The position numbers were made by a program, and so were the translations under genes. The notes beneath the pieces are model-generated. The model was not told where the DNA came from and ran no database searches. It saw only the letters and a list, made by a program, of their open reading frames with translations. Of a DNA stretch of 12,033 nucleotides, positions 1-5,911 are shown piece by piece. The number at the start of each line of letters is the position of its first letter. The stretch's first letter is position 1. This DNA comes from Bacteroidia bacterium (GTDB lineage Bacteria > Bacteroidota > Bacteroidia > Bacteroidales > Dysgonomonadaceae): positions 1 through 12,033 of the forward strand of contig BNXH01000054.1 in the NCBI GenBank assembly GCA_025999435.1, read 5' to 3'.

Positions 1-29
1 AGGTAAAAACAAATAAACTAAAATAGAAA

Positions 30-84
30 TGACCCCGTCGACCAGGATAATTTAGGGGTAATCATAAAGTTTTTTCAGGGGTCA
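30..84. repeat. Short inverted repeat next to the broken ATPase gene
   Basis: TGACCCC at 30-36 is repeated inverted as GGGGTCA at 78-84, and a related GGGGTAAT word lies between them. The stop codon of the truncated ATPase reading frame falls inside the right arm. Repeated GGGGTCA words recall the ends of some IS21-family insertion sequences, but no transposase is in view, so this is only a suggestion. Positions 1-29 hold no recognisable feature. Confidence 0.3.
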
Positions 85-1175
85 ATTTAGATTTGGCACG
101 AGGGGGCAACGCTCACTGGATTTTCCACTCGTAGCAAAATCCAAATCATGGGTAAGATATATAAACAAACAATCAGGTCTTTCTTTTTCTAATCTATCCC
201 ACAATTTCTTTAATATAGTTTTATGTAAATACATTTCAGGCTCGTCCACAACGATGAAGCCATCTTTGGGAGCTTGTAATACTTGAGCAATTAGAAATAA
301 TAAAACTTTCTCTCCATCACTCATTTGGATGGGTTGATATACATTTACTCCATCTTTTACGCTAAAATTCATTCCATCAATGCACTCAATAATACGATGG
401 TCTATAAGAGAATTCCAAATAGCTAATGTTTTATCTAAATTTGTTTCATAGGTTGTTGTATTGATAAACCCTTACTTGAAGCTTCTAATGCAGACTTACG
501 ATAAACACTACTTTCCGAAATATTTTCTGCCAATAAGTTATTCAGAACTACTGAAAATTCATTTTGAATATAATCAAAGTCACGATCATGTTTATAAGTC
601 TTACCTCTTTGTTGACTTTCCTTAAGTGCCTTAGCTGTAACTAAATGATTCGAAATTGAATTAAATGAGGGTATTCGCAAAATTCGTTGTGCAGAGATTA
701 CAGTTCCATTGTTAGATAAGTCAGTTCTAAATTTTTCAGATAGTGTTGTTTTTCCACTTCCATTTGCCCCAATAGCAACAATATTACTATTAAAGAAACC
801 TATCTTCTTAAAAAAATCAAGATTAAATTTTAATCTATCAAAGAGAGTTATAATTGAATTATTAGAAATTATTTGATTATATGTAAGTGCTATATTACTC
901 TTCCATTCAAGTGGTTGATTTTTAGCGGCGTCCAAACTCCAATTTTTTCCATTAAAATGTATGACTATTCCATTTATATCATTCTGGAACTGATTTATGT
1001 AATTAATTTTAATATTATCTAACTTCTCTATCTCTTCAATAGTGTAAATAAGATCGCTGTAGAACGATATAACTTGTTCGTCACAAGTTAAATATTTCAT
1101 TATCTCAACCTGTTGTTGTATGTTCTTTTTTGTATTAGTGATAAATTCTTTAAAAACTACAGCCTGTGAATCCAT
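82..1175 (-). pseudogene. AAA/ABC-type ATPase, frameshifted and 3'-truncated
   Basis: The first frame (1175 down to 435, 246 codons) starts at ATG 1175. It has a ~130-residue leader region and a Walker A loop GANGSGKTT at residues 136-144, followed by SAQRILRIP. It stops early at 437-435. The next frame continues immediately: read without a start codon it joins at about 438-470 and carries the ABC-type signature region MSDGEKVLLFL, Walker B FIVVDEPEMYLH and the switch YLTHDLDFATS. A one-base deletion (or two-base insertion) in the junction accounts for the break. After FATS the sequence no longer resembles the family, which normally continues with Arg and a longer C-terminal part (often DUF4435-like), so the 3' end is also missing. 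Such ATPases occur in phage-defence and OLD-like systems, but no partner gene is visible. It is most likely inactive unless the frameshift is a sequencing error or programmed. Confidence 0.8.
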
Positions 1176-1293
1176 TGATTTGCAAGTTTAATTATTATTC
1201 AAATTTACAAAGAATTAACAATAAAAGAATCTTTAAATTCAAAAACATTTATCGAACCACACCCATAAAATTAATATACTTCATAAACTCAAT

Positions 1294-1342
1294 AACTTTT
1301 ATAAAGTCCTCTATAAAAGTTCGATAATCTGATACCTTATCG
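1294..1342. repeat. Two adjacent perfect inverted repeats
   Basis: AACTTTTATA (1294-1303) pairs with TATAAAAGTT (1312-1321) across 8 nt. CGATAA (1322-1327) then pairs with TTATCG (1337-1342) across 9 nt. They abut without a gap and lie 20 nt upstream of the terminator-like hairpin at 1362. They could be part of a structured RNA or operator sites; the AT-rich composition makes chance stems easier. Confidence 0.4.
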
Positions 1343-1361
1343 CACAGATCAATTTTAAAAT

Positions 1362-1398
1362 CCCGTGTAAATTAATATATTACACGGGGTTTGTTTTT
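1362..1398 (+). terminator. Rho-independent terminator-like hairpin
   Basis: CCCGTGTAA (1362-1370) pairs perfectly with TTACACGGG (1380-1388) over a 9-nt loop and is followed by TTTGTTTTT at 1390-1398. The T tract places it on the plus strand, yet no plus-strand gene lies upstream in the window. It would therefore end an unrecognised short transcript or be left from a lost gene. Confidence 0.6.
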
Positions 1399-1415
1399 GA
1401 TTTGGGACGTATTTT

Positions 1416-1443
1416 GGAATAAATTGATAAATTATTCCTTTTT
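1416..1443 (+). terminator. Second terminator-like hairpin
   Basis: GGAATAA (1416-1422) pairs with TTATTCC (1432-1438), followed directly by five T residues. The stem is weak and AT-rich, so it may be a back-up to the hairpin at 1362-1398 or chance. Confidence 0.35.
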
Positions 1444-1550
1444 ATTATACTGATTCATACTTTAAAAATCAACTCCCAAAATAAAGAAACTATCTCTCCC
1501 TTATCTTAATGTGCAGGCATATAATACTAAGGTATATATAAAAAATATCG

Positions 1551-1558
1551 TACTTTTG
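1551..1558 (+). promoter_or_regulatory. Bacteroidetes -7 box for the 57-residue gene
   Basis: TACTTTTG matches the Bacteroidetes primary-sigma -7 consensus TAnnTTTG. Transcription would start near 1565, giving a leader of about 24 nt before ATG 1589. No clear TTTG is seen at the -33 position. Confidence 0.5.
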
Positions 1559-1588
1559 TTGCTGGAAAATTAAAAACAGATAATAATT

Positions 1589-1762
1589 ATGATGAAGCCC
1601 CGTCTTGGTATGACTGCCCGTACAGGCGAGAAATGCCCTAAAAGTGGAGTTTGGAAAGTTATGGGAACACTAGAAACAGCGACTCTATCCGTTTCCAGAG
1701 GAAACAAGATGCCCATGCATGGAAATAGAAGTGTAAACTGGAGATTGATTATAATGTTTTAA
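1589..1762 (+). CDS. Small conserved protein with GEKCPKSGVW motif (57 aa)
   Basis: An open frame of 57 codons starts with tandem ATGs at 1589 and 1592. Its product contains GEKCPKSGVW (residues 13-22), then GNKMP (38-42) and SVNW (48-51). This spacing, Gly-x-x-Cys-Pro-x-Ser-Gly-x-Trp ... Gly-Asn-x-Met-Pro ... Val-x-Trp, is a pattern I associate with short YjzC-like proteins of unknown function found in many bacteria; the family assignment is from memory and tentative. There is no signal peptide or membrane segment. The gene has its own -7 box about 30 bp upstream and a terminator-like hairpin over its stop codon, so it looks monocistronic. The single Cys16 leaves metal binding by one subunit unlikely. 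It converges with the DUF2147 gene. Confidence 0.72.
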   Translation: MMKPRLGMTARTGEKCPKSGVWKVMGTLETATLSVSRGNKMPMHGNRSVNWRLIIMF

Positions 1763-1777
1763 TCTCAATCCTTTTTT
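1741..1777 (+). terminator. Terminator overlapping the stop of the 57-residue gene
   Basis: GAGATT (1741-1746) pairs with AATCTC (1761-1766), extendable by a G-U and an A-U pair, with TTTTTT at 1772-1777. The stop codon TAA (1760-1762) lies in the descending arm. The gap between stem and T tract makes it a weak example. Confidence 0.4.
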
Positions 1778-1824
1778 GCTATTCAGAGGTAACTTCCGAT
1801 TTATAGCTTAGGATAAAAAATCTT

Positions 1825-2256
1825 TTATTTTACTCTGCTCCATGTTTGTGTCCTACCAAAAGCTGATATTCCTACATATCCACGTACCTTGAGCTTGTCG
1901 TTACCGTCCAAAGAGATGGTACATTTATATAATTTACCAGAAACGGGGTCTAGTATTTTCCCATCGGAATATTCTTTACCATCCTTCTCTAAACCTTTTA
2001 TAATGGTTAATCCTTGCAGGGGTTTGTTTTTATCCTGATCGGGGCAATTAGCGCATTTATCATTCTTCTTACTAGGGTTGAGTATCTCTATTATTTTACC
2101 ATAGATTTTACCGTCTTTTTCTGTAATTTCTACGATTGATTTAGCATCTCCTGTCTTGTCATCAAATGTTTTCCATTTGCCGGTGACACTTTGAGCGCAA
2201 ATAGAAATACTTCCGGACAAAAAAGCTAATAAAAAAAGTATCTTTATCTTTTTCAT
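1825..2256 (-). CDS. DUF2147 family secreted protein (143 aa)
   Basis: The product begins with a signal peptide: Lys-rich n-region MKKIK, a hydrophobic core, and a likely cleavage after ICAQ near residue 22, so it should be exported to the periplasm. The only nearby Cys (C20) is not in a lipobox, arguing against a lipoprotein. The mature part shows the DUF2147 hallmarks: GKWKTFDD near its start, SIVEITEKDGKIYGKI, a CANC pair, GLTII, DGKILDPVSGKLYKC, and the C-terminal LKVRGYVG...GRTQTW. The length is normal for this family, whose members are small beta-rich exported proteins of unknown function common in Bacteroidetes and Proteobacteria. The two CxxC cysteines could form a disulphide in the periplasm (inference). 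It lies downstream of gpmA but behind a terminator, so it is probably transcribed separately. Confidence 0.9.
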   Translation of the reverse strand: MKKIKILFLLAFLSGSISICAQSVTGKWKTFDDKTGDAKSIVEITEKDGKIYGKIIEILNPSKKNDKCANCPDQDKNKPLQGLTIIKGLEKDGKEYSDGKILDPVSGKLYKCTISLDGNDKLKVRGYVGISAFGRTQTWSRVK

Positions 2257-2301
2257 ATATAGAATTTATTTATAATTAAAAATCTGTCATTCAAATACAA
2301 T

Positions 2302-2333
2302 AGAGGCTGAACCAAACTTTAGGGACAGCCTCT
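2302..2333 (-). terminator. Intrinsic terminator after gpmA
   Basis: AGAGGCTG (2302-2309) pairs perfectly with CAGCCTCT (2326-2333) over 16 nt, just downstream of the gpmA stop. Such GAGGCTG hairpins are common at gene ends in Bacteroidetes. The minus-strand T tract is weak; the plus-strand side has TTTAGTTTT, so it might act in both directions. Confidence 0.6.
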
Positions 2334-2366
2334 TTAGTTTTACTTATTATATTGTTTTCTATATAA

Positions 2367-3113
2367 TTATTTCTTCTTTCCTTGATTAGCCACGGCATCC
2401 ATCAATTTTTTGATTTCTTCCGGATCTCCTAAGAAATAATCTTTTACAAGATTAAGATTATCGTCGAACTCAAAAACATAAGGCACAGCGGTTGGTAAGT
2501 TTAGGCTCACGATATCTTCGTCCGAAATTCCTTTCAGATATTTGATAATACCGCGCAAGCTGTTTCCATGAGCTGCCACAACGATTTCATCATGACACAT
2601 CAAAGATGGATAGATTACCTCCAGCCAATATGGAAGGATGCGCTCTACTGTTTCTTTCAAAGCCTCAGTTTCCGGAATGAATGCTTTAGGAACATCATTG
2701 TAACGAGGATCTTGGGAAGCCGAACGAGGATCTGTAGGATCAAGCGGCGCCGGTGGAACATCATAACTGCGTCTCCAAACAAGGACTTGTTCGTCACCGT
2801 ATTTTTCCGCGGTTTCGGCCTTATTCAAGCCTTGAAGCATTCCATAATGCTTCTCGTTCAAACGCCATGATTTTTCTACAGGTATCCAGTCCAAATCCAT
2901 TTGGTCGAGGATGTTATTCAACGTTTTTACCGCTCTTTTGAGGTATGAAGTGTAAGCAAGTGTAAATTTGAAACCTTCTTTTTTCAATAGCTGCCCTGCT
3001 TTTACAGCTTCCTGTAATCCTTGTTCCGAAAGGTCTACGTTGGTCCATCCGGTAAAGCGGTTTTCTTTATTCCAAACACTTTCCCCGTGGCGAATTAATA
3101 CTACCTTTTTCAT
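2367..3113 (-). CDS. gpmA: 2,3-bisphosphoglycerate-dependent phosphoglycerate mutase
   Basis: This cytoplasmic glycolytic/gluconeogenic enzyme interconverts 3- and 2-phosphoglycerate through a phosphohistidine. The 248-residue product has the family length (E. coli GpmA is about 250). It begins [12 protein letters not shown] with the catalytic RHG at residues 8-10 (His9 is the phosphorylated residue). R60 in SYLKRA, E87 in RLNEKHYG and the second catalytic histidine H182 in AAHGNSLRG are all in place, as is [13 protein letters not shown]. The C-terminal tail ends Lys-rich. The start ATG at 3113 puts the RHG motif at the usual distance. A good promoter (3153-3183) and a terminator (2302-2333) frame it as a single-gene unit. 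Nothing is missing or odd. Confidence 0.97.
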   Translation of the reverse strand: MKKVVLIRHGESVWNKENRFTGWTNVDLSEQGLQEAVKAGQLLKKEGFKFTLAYTSYLKRAVKTLNNILDQMDLDWIPVEKSWRLNEKHYGMLQGLNKAETAEKYGDEQVLVWRRSYDVPPAPLDPTDPRSASQDPRYNDVPKAFIPETEALKETVERILPYWLEVIYPSLMCHDEIVVAAHGNSLRGIIKYLKGISDEDIVSLNLPTAVPYVFEFDDNLNLVKDYFLGDPEEIKKLMDAVANQGKKK

Positions 3114-3152
3114 CTTTATTTACTTGTTTTAATTGTTACTTTTATTGTAATG

Positions 3153-3183
3153 CAAAGATATTTAAAATACTTGCAAGTTACAA
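3153..3183 (-). promoter_or_regulatory. Promoter of gpmA
   Basis: On the minus strand, TATCTTTG (3160-3153) matches TAnnTTTG and a TTG (3183-3181) sits 20 bp upstream as the -33 element. The predicted start near 3146 gives a leader of about 33 nt. It overlaps the end of the spacer after yaaA, so gpmA need not depend on yaaA transcription. Confidence 0.7.
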
Positions 3184-3200
3184 GTCGCAAACGTTGTTAG

Positions 3201-3962
3201 TTATCTGACAAATACCCACTCTCTACCATCCGACAGCTGAGGGGCAAAAGTATATCCTTCCGTGTCAAAGGCTTTTAGATGTTCTATCTCTGTCAGTTTA
3301 TTTTGAATAATAAAACGTGCCATCATACCCCGGGCTTTTTTAGCATATACAACGATCTGCTTATAGCCTTTGTCTGTATGCTGTTTAAATATTGGTGTTA
3401 TGATCTTGCTATCTTTTGGTAATAACTTCTGATTTACAGCCTTTGCATATTCTTTCGAAGCCAGATTGATGAGCGTGTTATCATCGGCTTTCATCCTTTT
3501 AGCCAGATTTTTACTTATTGTATCGCTCCAAAAGCCATACAGGTTTTTCCCTTTATTATTAACTACAGGTATTTGCATTTCCAGCCGATATGGTTTAATA
3601 AGGTCTAGCGGACGTAATATCCCATATAGCCCGGATATATGTACCAAATGGTTTTGAGCAAAGTCCATATCCTCCTTTGTAAAGCTTTGAGCATCGAGCC
3701 CCTGATAGGCAATACCATTGTATGCAAAGATTGCTTGTTTTTGCGGTGTCCTGCTTAACGGGAAAGCATGGATATATTGATATACATTGTGGGCAAGTTG
3801 AGGATTTATACTCATCAACGATGATATATCACTTGCCGGGAGCGCCTCTAATGACTTATATAGCATTCTTGCCTCTTTGGGGTAGAGTGGGGTGGTAGAC
3901 TCTTTTACCGGAGCCGGAGTGTCAAAGTTTTGTAACTTTGCCGGCGACATTATTATTATCAT
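3201..3962 (-). CDS. yaaA: YaaA (UPF0246/DUF328) peroxide stress protein
   Basis: The 253-residue product has the family length (E. coli YaaA is 258) and its start MIIIMSPAKLQNFDTPAP aligns with the family opening ISPAK. Other family features are AIFAYNGIAYQGLDA, a SGLYGILRPLDLIKPYRLEM block near the middle, NLYGFWSD, INLASKEYAKAV, and a final DGREWVFVR. In E. coli YaaA lowers intracellular free iron during hydrogen peroxide stress and its structure suggests DNA binding; that role is transferred here by homology. M1 rather than M5 is chosen because the family keeps a hydrophobic strand before SPAK. It has a -7 box upstream and then a large repeat element, and no clear terminator before the gpmA promoter. 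Confidence 0.93.
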   Translation of the reverse strand: MIIIMSPAKLQNFDTPAPVKESTTPLYPKEARMLYKSLEALPASDISSLMSINPQLAHNVYQYIHAFPLSRTPQKQAIFAYNGIAYQGLDAQSFTKEDMDFAQNHLVHISGLYGILRPLDLIKPYRLEMQIPVVNNKGKNLYGFWSDTISKNLAKRMKADDNTLINLASKEYAKAVNQKLLPKDSKIITPIFKQHTDKGYKQIVVYAKKARGMMARFIIQNKLTEIEHLKAFDTEGYTFAPQLSDGREWVFVR

Positions 3963-4042
3963 AGCCTGAAATTTTATTTACTACATTCTCAACAACTAAA
4001 TCTAATTATTGTTTGGATAGCAGATATGAGTATTGATATCTA

Positions 4043-4050
4043 CAAAGATA
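4043..4050 (-). promoter_or_regulatory. -7 box upstream of yaaA
   Basis: TATCTTTG on the minus strand matches the Bacteroidetes -7 consensus, about 80 bp before ATG 3962. No TTTG is seen 19-20 bp upstream; that spot (about 4070) coincides with the left flank of the repeat element, so the element may have been inserted at the edge of this promoter. Confidence 0.45.
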
Positions 4051-4078
4051 AGCAAATCCATTTAATCCGGTTATAGTT

Positions 4079-4140
4079 AGGGCAACCGCATCAAAAAAGT
4101 GAAGAATGAAAAATTAAAAATGAAGAATGGCGCGAAGCGA
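4079..4140 (+). repeat. Left terminal inverted repeat of the mosaic element
   Basis: It starts AGGGCAACC, runs through four 7-bp words (GAAGAAT, GAAAAAT, TAAAAAT, GAAGAAT) and ends GGCGCGAAGCGA. It matches the inverse of 4775-4826 apart from about 10 extra bases in this arm. Confidence 0.8.
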
Positions 4141-4235
4141 CAAAAGCTTATAACTTTTTAACTAAAAAGTAACAAACCTCTACAGTTATTTTTTAGCTGT
4201 TAGCCGTTAGCCCTTGCTCGCGCGGCTACCCCCTC

Positions 4236-4310
4236 TTTGTCATCCTGACCGCAGGGAAGGATCCCGATCCCCGAGAGACAGGAGATGCTTCCTGTCGTCA
4301 GCATGACAAA
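4236..4310. repeat. REP-like palindromic repeat nested in the element
   Basis: The outer arms TTTGTCAT...TGAC and GTCA...ATGACAAA are inverted, and an inner perfect stem pairs GACAGGA (4277-4283) with TCCTGTC (4290-4296). The GTCATCCTGA...GAAGGATC wording resembles an intergenic palindrome I recall from many Bacteroidetes/Chlorobi genomes. It separates the first two copies of the AACTAAAAAGTAACAAAC block, so it was probably inserted there. Confidence 0.65.
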
Positions 4311-4317
4311 CCAGAAT

Positions 4318-4445
4318 TTAACTAAAAAGTAACAAACTTCTACACTCAATTAGCTGTTAGCCGTTAGCTTATAGCCTTTGTCGCTTCGCGCCATTGTTGA
4401 CTGTTGACTGATAACTGTTGACTGTTATTGTCGCTTCGCGCCATT
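4318..4445 (+). repeat. Direct repeat unit, copy 1 of 2
   Basis: This unit runs ACTAAAAAGTAACAAAC, TAGC heptads, separator, TGTTGAC heptads, separator. It recurs at 4549-4684 with few differences, chiefly one extra TAGCCAT heptad in the second copy. A partial third copy lies at 4151-4214. The two separators in each unit are exactly 50 bp apart. Confidence 0.85.
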
Positions 4446-4548
4446 TTCAAATTATCAAATTCGCTAATTTTCAAATTAAAAACCGTAGTCATCAGCCAAC
4501 AACTCGTACCTCGTATCTCGTATCTCGTATCTCGTCTACTCGTAACTT

Positions 4549-4684
4549 TTTAACTAAAAAGTAACAAACCTCCACAGTCAATTAGCCATTAGCTGTTAGC
4601 CGTTAGCTTATAGCCTTTGCCGCTTCGCGCCATTGTTGACTGTTGACTGATAACTGTTGACTGTTATTGTCGCTTCGCGCCATT
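4549..4684 (+). repeat. Direct repeat unit, copy 2 of 2
   Basis: It repeats 4318-4445 nearly exactly, with five TAGC heptads (4583-4617) instead of four. The unit-length change by one 7-bp word points to slippage or unequal exchange in register with the heptads. Confidence 0.85.
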
Positions 4685-4774
4685 TGCTAATTTTCAAATT
4701 CGCTAATTTGCTAATTTTCAAATTATCACTATATCTATAGATAAAACTAACGCCGGACAATGTTTCACTTCTCA

Positions 4775-4826
4775 TCGCTTCGCGCCATTCTTCATTTTTA
4801 ATTCTTCATTTTTTGAGGGTTGCCCT
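4775..4826 (-). repeat. Right terminal inverted repeat of the mosaic element
   Basis: The inverse complement starts AGGGCAACC and carries the same GAAGAAT/TAAAAAT heptads and GGCGCGAAGCGA end as the left arm at 4079-4140. It lies immediately beyond the tsf terminator. Confidence 0.8.
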
Positions 4827-4840
4827 GTATTATAGTAAAT

Positions 4841-4871
4841 AAAAAAGTGCGACCGTTTACCGATCACACTT
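4841..4871 (-). terminator. Intrinsic terminator of the ribosomal operon
   Basis: On the minus strand an 11-bp stem (two G-U pairs) forms between 4871-4861 and 4855-4845 with a 5-nt loop, followed by a T tract (complement of the A run at 4841-4846). It lies about 20 bp after the tsf stop and is the clearest terminator in the window. Confidence 0.85.
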
Positions 4872-4892
4872 CTACCATTTTGTACTTTCGAA

Positions 4893-5717
4893 TTATTCTG
4901 CGTTCAAAGTATAGCGTTTAAATCCTGTAACAGCCAGTTCCTTGTCGTTTGCGGCAAGATATTGAGCGATTGTTTGTTTTGGATTTTTTACAAACTCCTG
5001 TTGAAGCAATGTAAATTCTTTATAGAATTTTTGTAAAGCGCCTTCTGCAATTTTATCAAGCAGATTTTCAGGTTTTCCGGCTTCGATAGCTTTTTCTCTT
5101 GCGATGTTTAATTCTCTTCGTTTAACTTCTTCAGAAACATGTTCAGGAAGAAGGGCGACAGGATTCATCGCCGCGATTTGCATTGCCACATCCTTAGCCA
5201 CTTGAGGATCTACATTTGGTTTATTAAATCCTACGATTGTAGCCAGTTTGTTTCCCGGGTGTACATATGCTACAACTGTCGGTGCTGTTACTTGTTCGTA
5301 AACGTTTAATTCCATTTTTTCTCCGGTAACACCCATTCTGTCTGTTACCAGCTCTGCGATTGTACGATCTCCAACTGTGATTGTTTTTAGAGTATCCACG
5401 TCAGCAGGTTTGTTTTCCAGAGCCGCAGTAAGTATAGATTTAGTCATTCCTACGAAATCTGCATTCATAGCAACGAAGTCTGTTTCGCAGTTGACAGCGA
5501 CAATTGCCGCAAATTCGCCTTTAGTTGCAGCAAGTACACAGCCTTCAGAAGCATCACGGTCTTCCCGTTTAGCTGCGAAAGCTTGTCCTTTTTTGCGTAT
5601 TATTTCGATAGCTTTGTCAAAATCACCTTCTGCTTCGGTCAAAGCATTTTTACAATCCATCATACCGGCACCCGTCATTTTGCGTAAGTGCTGAATGTCT
5701 GCCATAGAAATTGCCAT
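4893..5717 (-). CDS. tsf: Translation elongation factor Ts
   Basis: EF-Ts is the nucleotide-exchange factor that releases GDP from EF-Tu. Counting from ATG 5717 the product has 274 residues, typical for Bacteroidales. The N-terminal UBA-like domain carries LRKMTGAGMMDCKNAL (residues 11-26), and the core has CETDFVAMN with T79-D80-F81-V82, the residues that contact EF-Tu. An in-frame ATG exists 18 codons upstream (5771), but 5717 is preferred: it gives the standard family N-terminus and is preceded at 7 nt by AAGGAG (5730-5725), one of the few good Shine-Dalgarno sites here. The 5' region lies in a 194-bp spacer after rpsB that carries a hairpin and a repeat. It is the last gene before the operon terminator. 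Confidence 0.97.
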   Translation of the reverse strand: MAISMADIQHLRKMTGAGMMDCKNALTEAEGDFDKAIEIIRKKGQAFAAKREDRDASEGCVLAATKGEFAAIVAVNCETDFVAMNADFVGMTKSILTAALENKPADVDTLKTITVGDRTIAELVTDRMGVTGEKMELNVYEQVTAPTVVAYVHPGNKLATIVGFNKPNVDPQVAKDVAMQIAAMNPVALLPEHVSEEVKRRELNIAREKAIEAGKPENLLDKIAEGALQKFYKEFTLLQQEFVKNPKQTIAQYLAANDKELAVTGFKRYTLNAE

Positions 5718-5724
5718 ATTCTTT

Positions 5725-5730
5725 CTCCTT
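5725..5730 (-). promoter_or_regulatory. Shine-Dalgarno site fixing the tsf start
   Basis: AAGGAG on the minus strand, 7 nt before ATG 5717. Its presence excludes the upstream in-frame ATG at 5771 as the main start. Strong sites of this kind are scarce in Bacteroidetes. Confidence 0.8.
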
Positions 5731-5756
5731 TTATTTAGTTTATAATTTTTTGTTAG

Positions 5757-5847
5757 TTGACAAGTAAACAAGATACGAGATACGAGTTTAAAAATTTTAG
5801 TGTTTAACTTATATCTTGTCTACTCGTTAACTTGTTTACTTTGACAA
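5757..5847. repeat. Heptad-word inverted repeat in the rpsB-tsf spacer
   Basis: TTGACAAGTAAACAAG (5757-5772) is matched inverted by CTTGTTTACTTTGACAA (5831-5847). The arms divide into 7-bp words: GACAAGT, AAACAAG, ATACGAG, ATACGAG on the left and TCTTGTC, TACTCGT, TAACTTG, TTTACTT on the right. ATACGAG is the inverse of the CTCGTAT word in the element at 4504-4538, so this is a small relative of that element inside a transcribed leader. Confidence 0.65.
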
Positions 5848-5867
5848 AAAAGACCAAGAAATAGTCT
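5846..5867 (-). terminator. Possible attenuator between rpsB and tsf
   Basis: On the minus strand a 6-bp stem AGACTA/TGGTCT (one G-U pair, 5-nt loop) is followed by a T tract (complement of 5846-5851). It could lower read-through from rpsB to tsf. The stem is short, so it is only a candidate. Confidence 0.35.
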
Positions 5868-5911
5868 CGAAGAAAACTCTTAGAGGCTAGATCTTAGTCT
5901 ATTCGTTTTAT

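Larger units (their letters stand above)
1176..1588. other. Gene-free spacer with serial hairpins
   Basis: No convincing coding frame is present on either strand. The spacer separates the divergent ATPase remnant from the small plus-strand gene. Its content is structural: inverted repeats at 1294-1321 and 1322-1342, and two terminator-like hairpins at 1362-1398 and 1416-1443, then a -7 box at 1551. A short non-coding RNA ending at 1398 is possible but not shown. Confidence 0.5.
4078..4829. mobile_element. Non-coding mosaic repeat element with terminal inverted repeats
   Basis: This 0.75-kb block has no credible gene. Its ends are long imperfect inverted repeats (4079-4140 and 4775-4826) starting AGGGCAACC. 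TTATAGT occurs directly outside both ends (4071-4077 and 4830-4836), a candidate target duplication. The inside is built from tandem 7-bp words: GAAGAAT-type (4101-4128), TAGCYGT-type (4194-4214, 4351-4378, 4583-4617), TGTTGAC-type (4395-4429, 4634-4668), TCGTATC-type (4504-4538), plus 8-bp TTTTCAAA/TTCGCTAA words (from 4443 and 4682). A separator CGCTTCGCGCCATT occurs five times direct (4382, 4432, 4621, 4671, 4776) and once inverted (4126-4139). It sits between the tsf terminator and the yaaA promoter and breaks neither gene. It has the shape of a miniature non-autonomous element, though stepwise growth of satellite DNA is an alternative. Confidence 0.7.

Noticed and set aside
95..102. GGCACGAG, the core of a common cDNA-library adaptor, at the point where the ATPase loses similarity
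   Set aside because: It is an 8-mer without the rest of the adaptor, and the surrounding sequence is ordinary AT-rich DNA; most likely chance.
2568..2941. Plus-strand open frames inside gpmA
   Set aside because: Antisense to a complete enzyme gene with every catalytic residue; no supporting signals.
4318..4684. Direct repeats that could be taken for a CRISPR array
   Set aside because: Units are about 130 bp, subdivide into 7-bp words, and have no uniform 28-37-bp repeat with unique spacers; no cas genes are present.
4732..4743. Perfect 12-bp palindrome TATCTATAGATA
   Set aside because: AT-rich, isolated, and inside the repeat element; no link to a regulator could be made.
5718..5771. Upstream ATG at 5771 as the tsf start
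   Set aside because: It adds 18 residues absent from the family and ignores the good Shine-Dalgarno site before ATG 5717.
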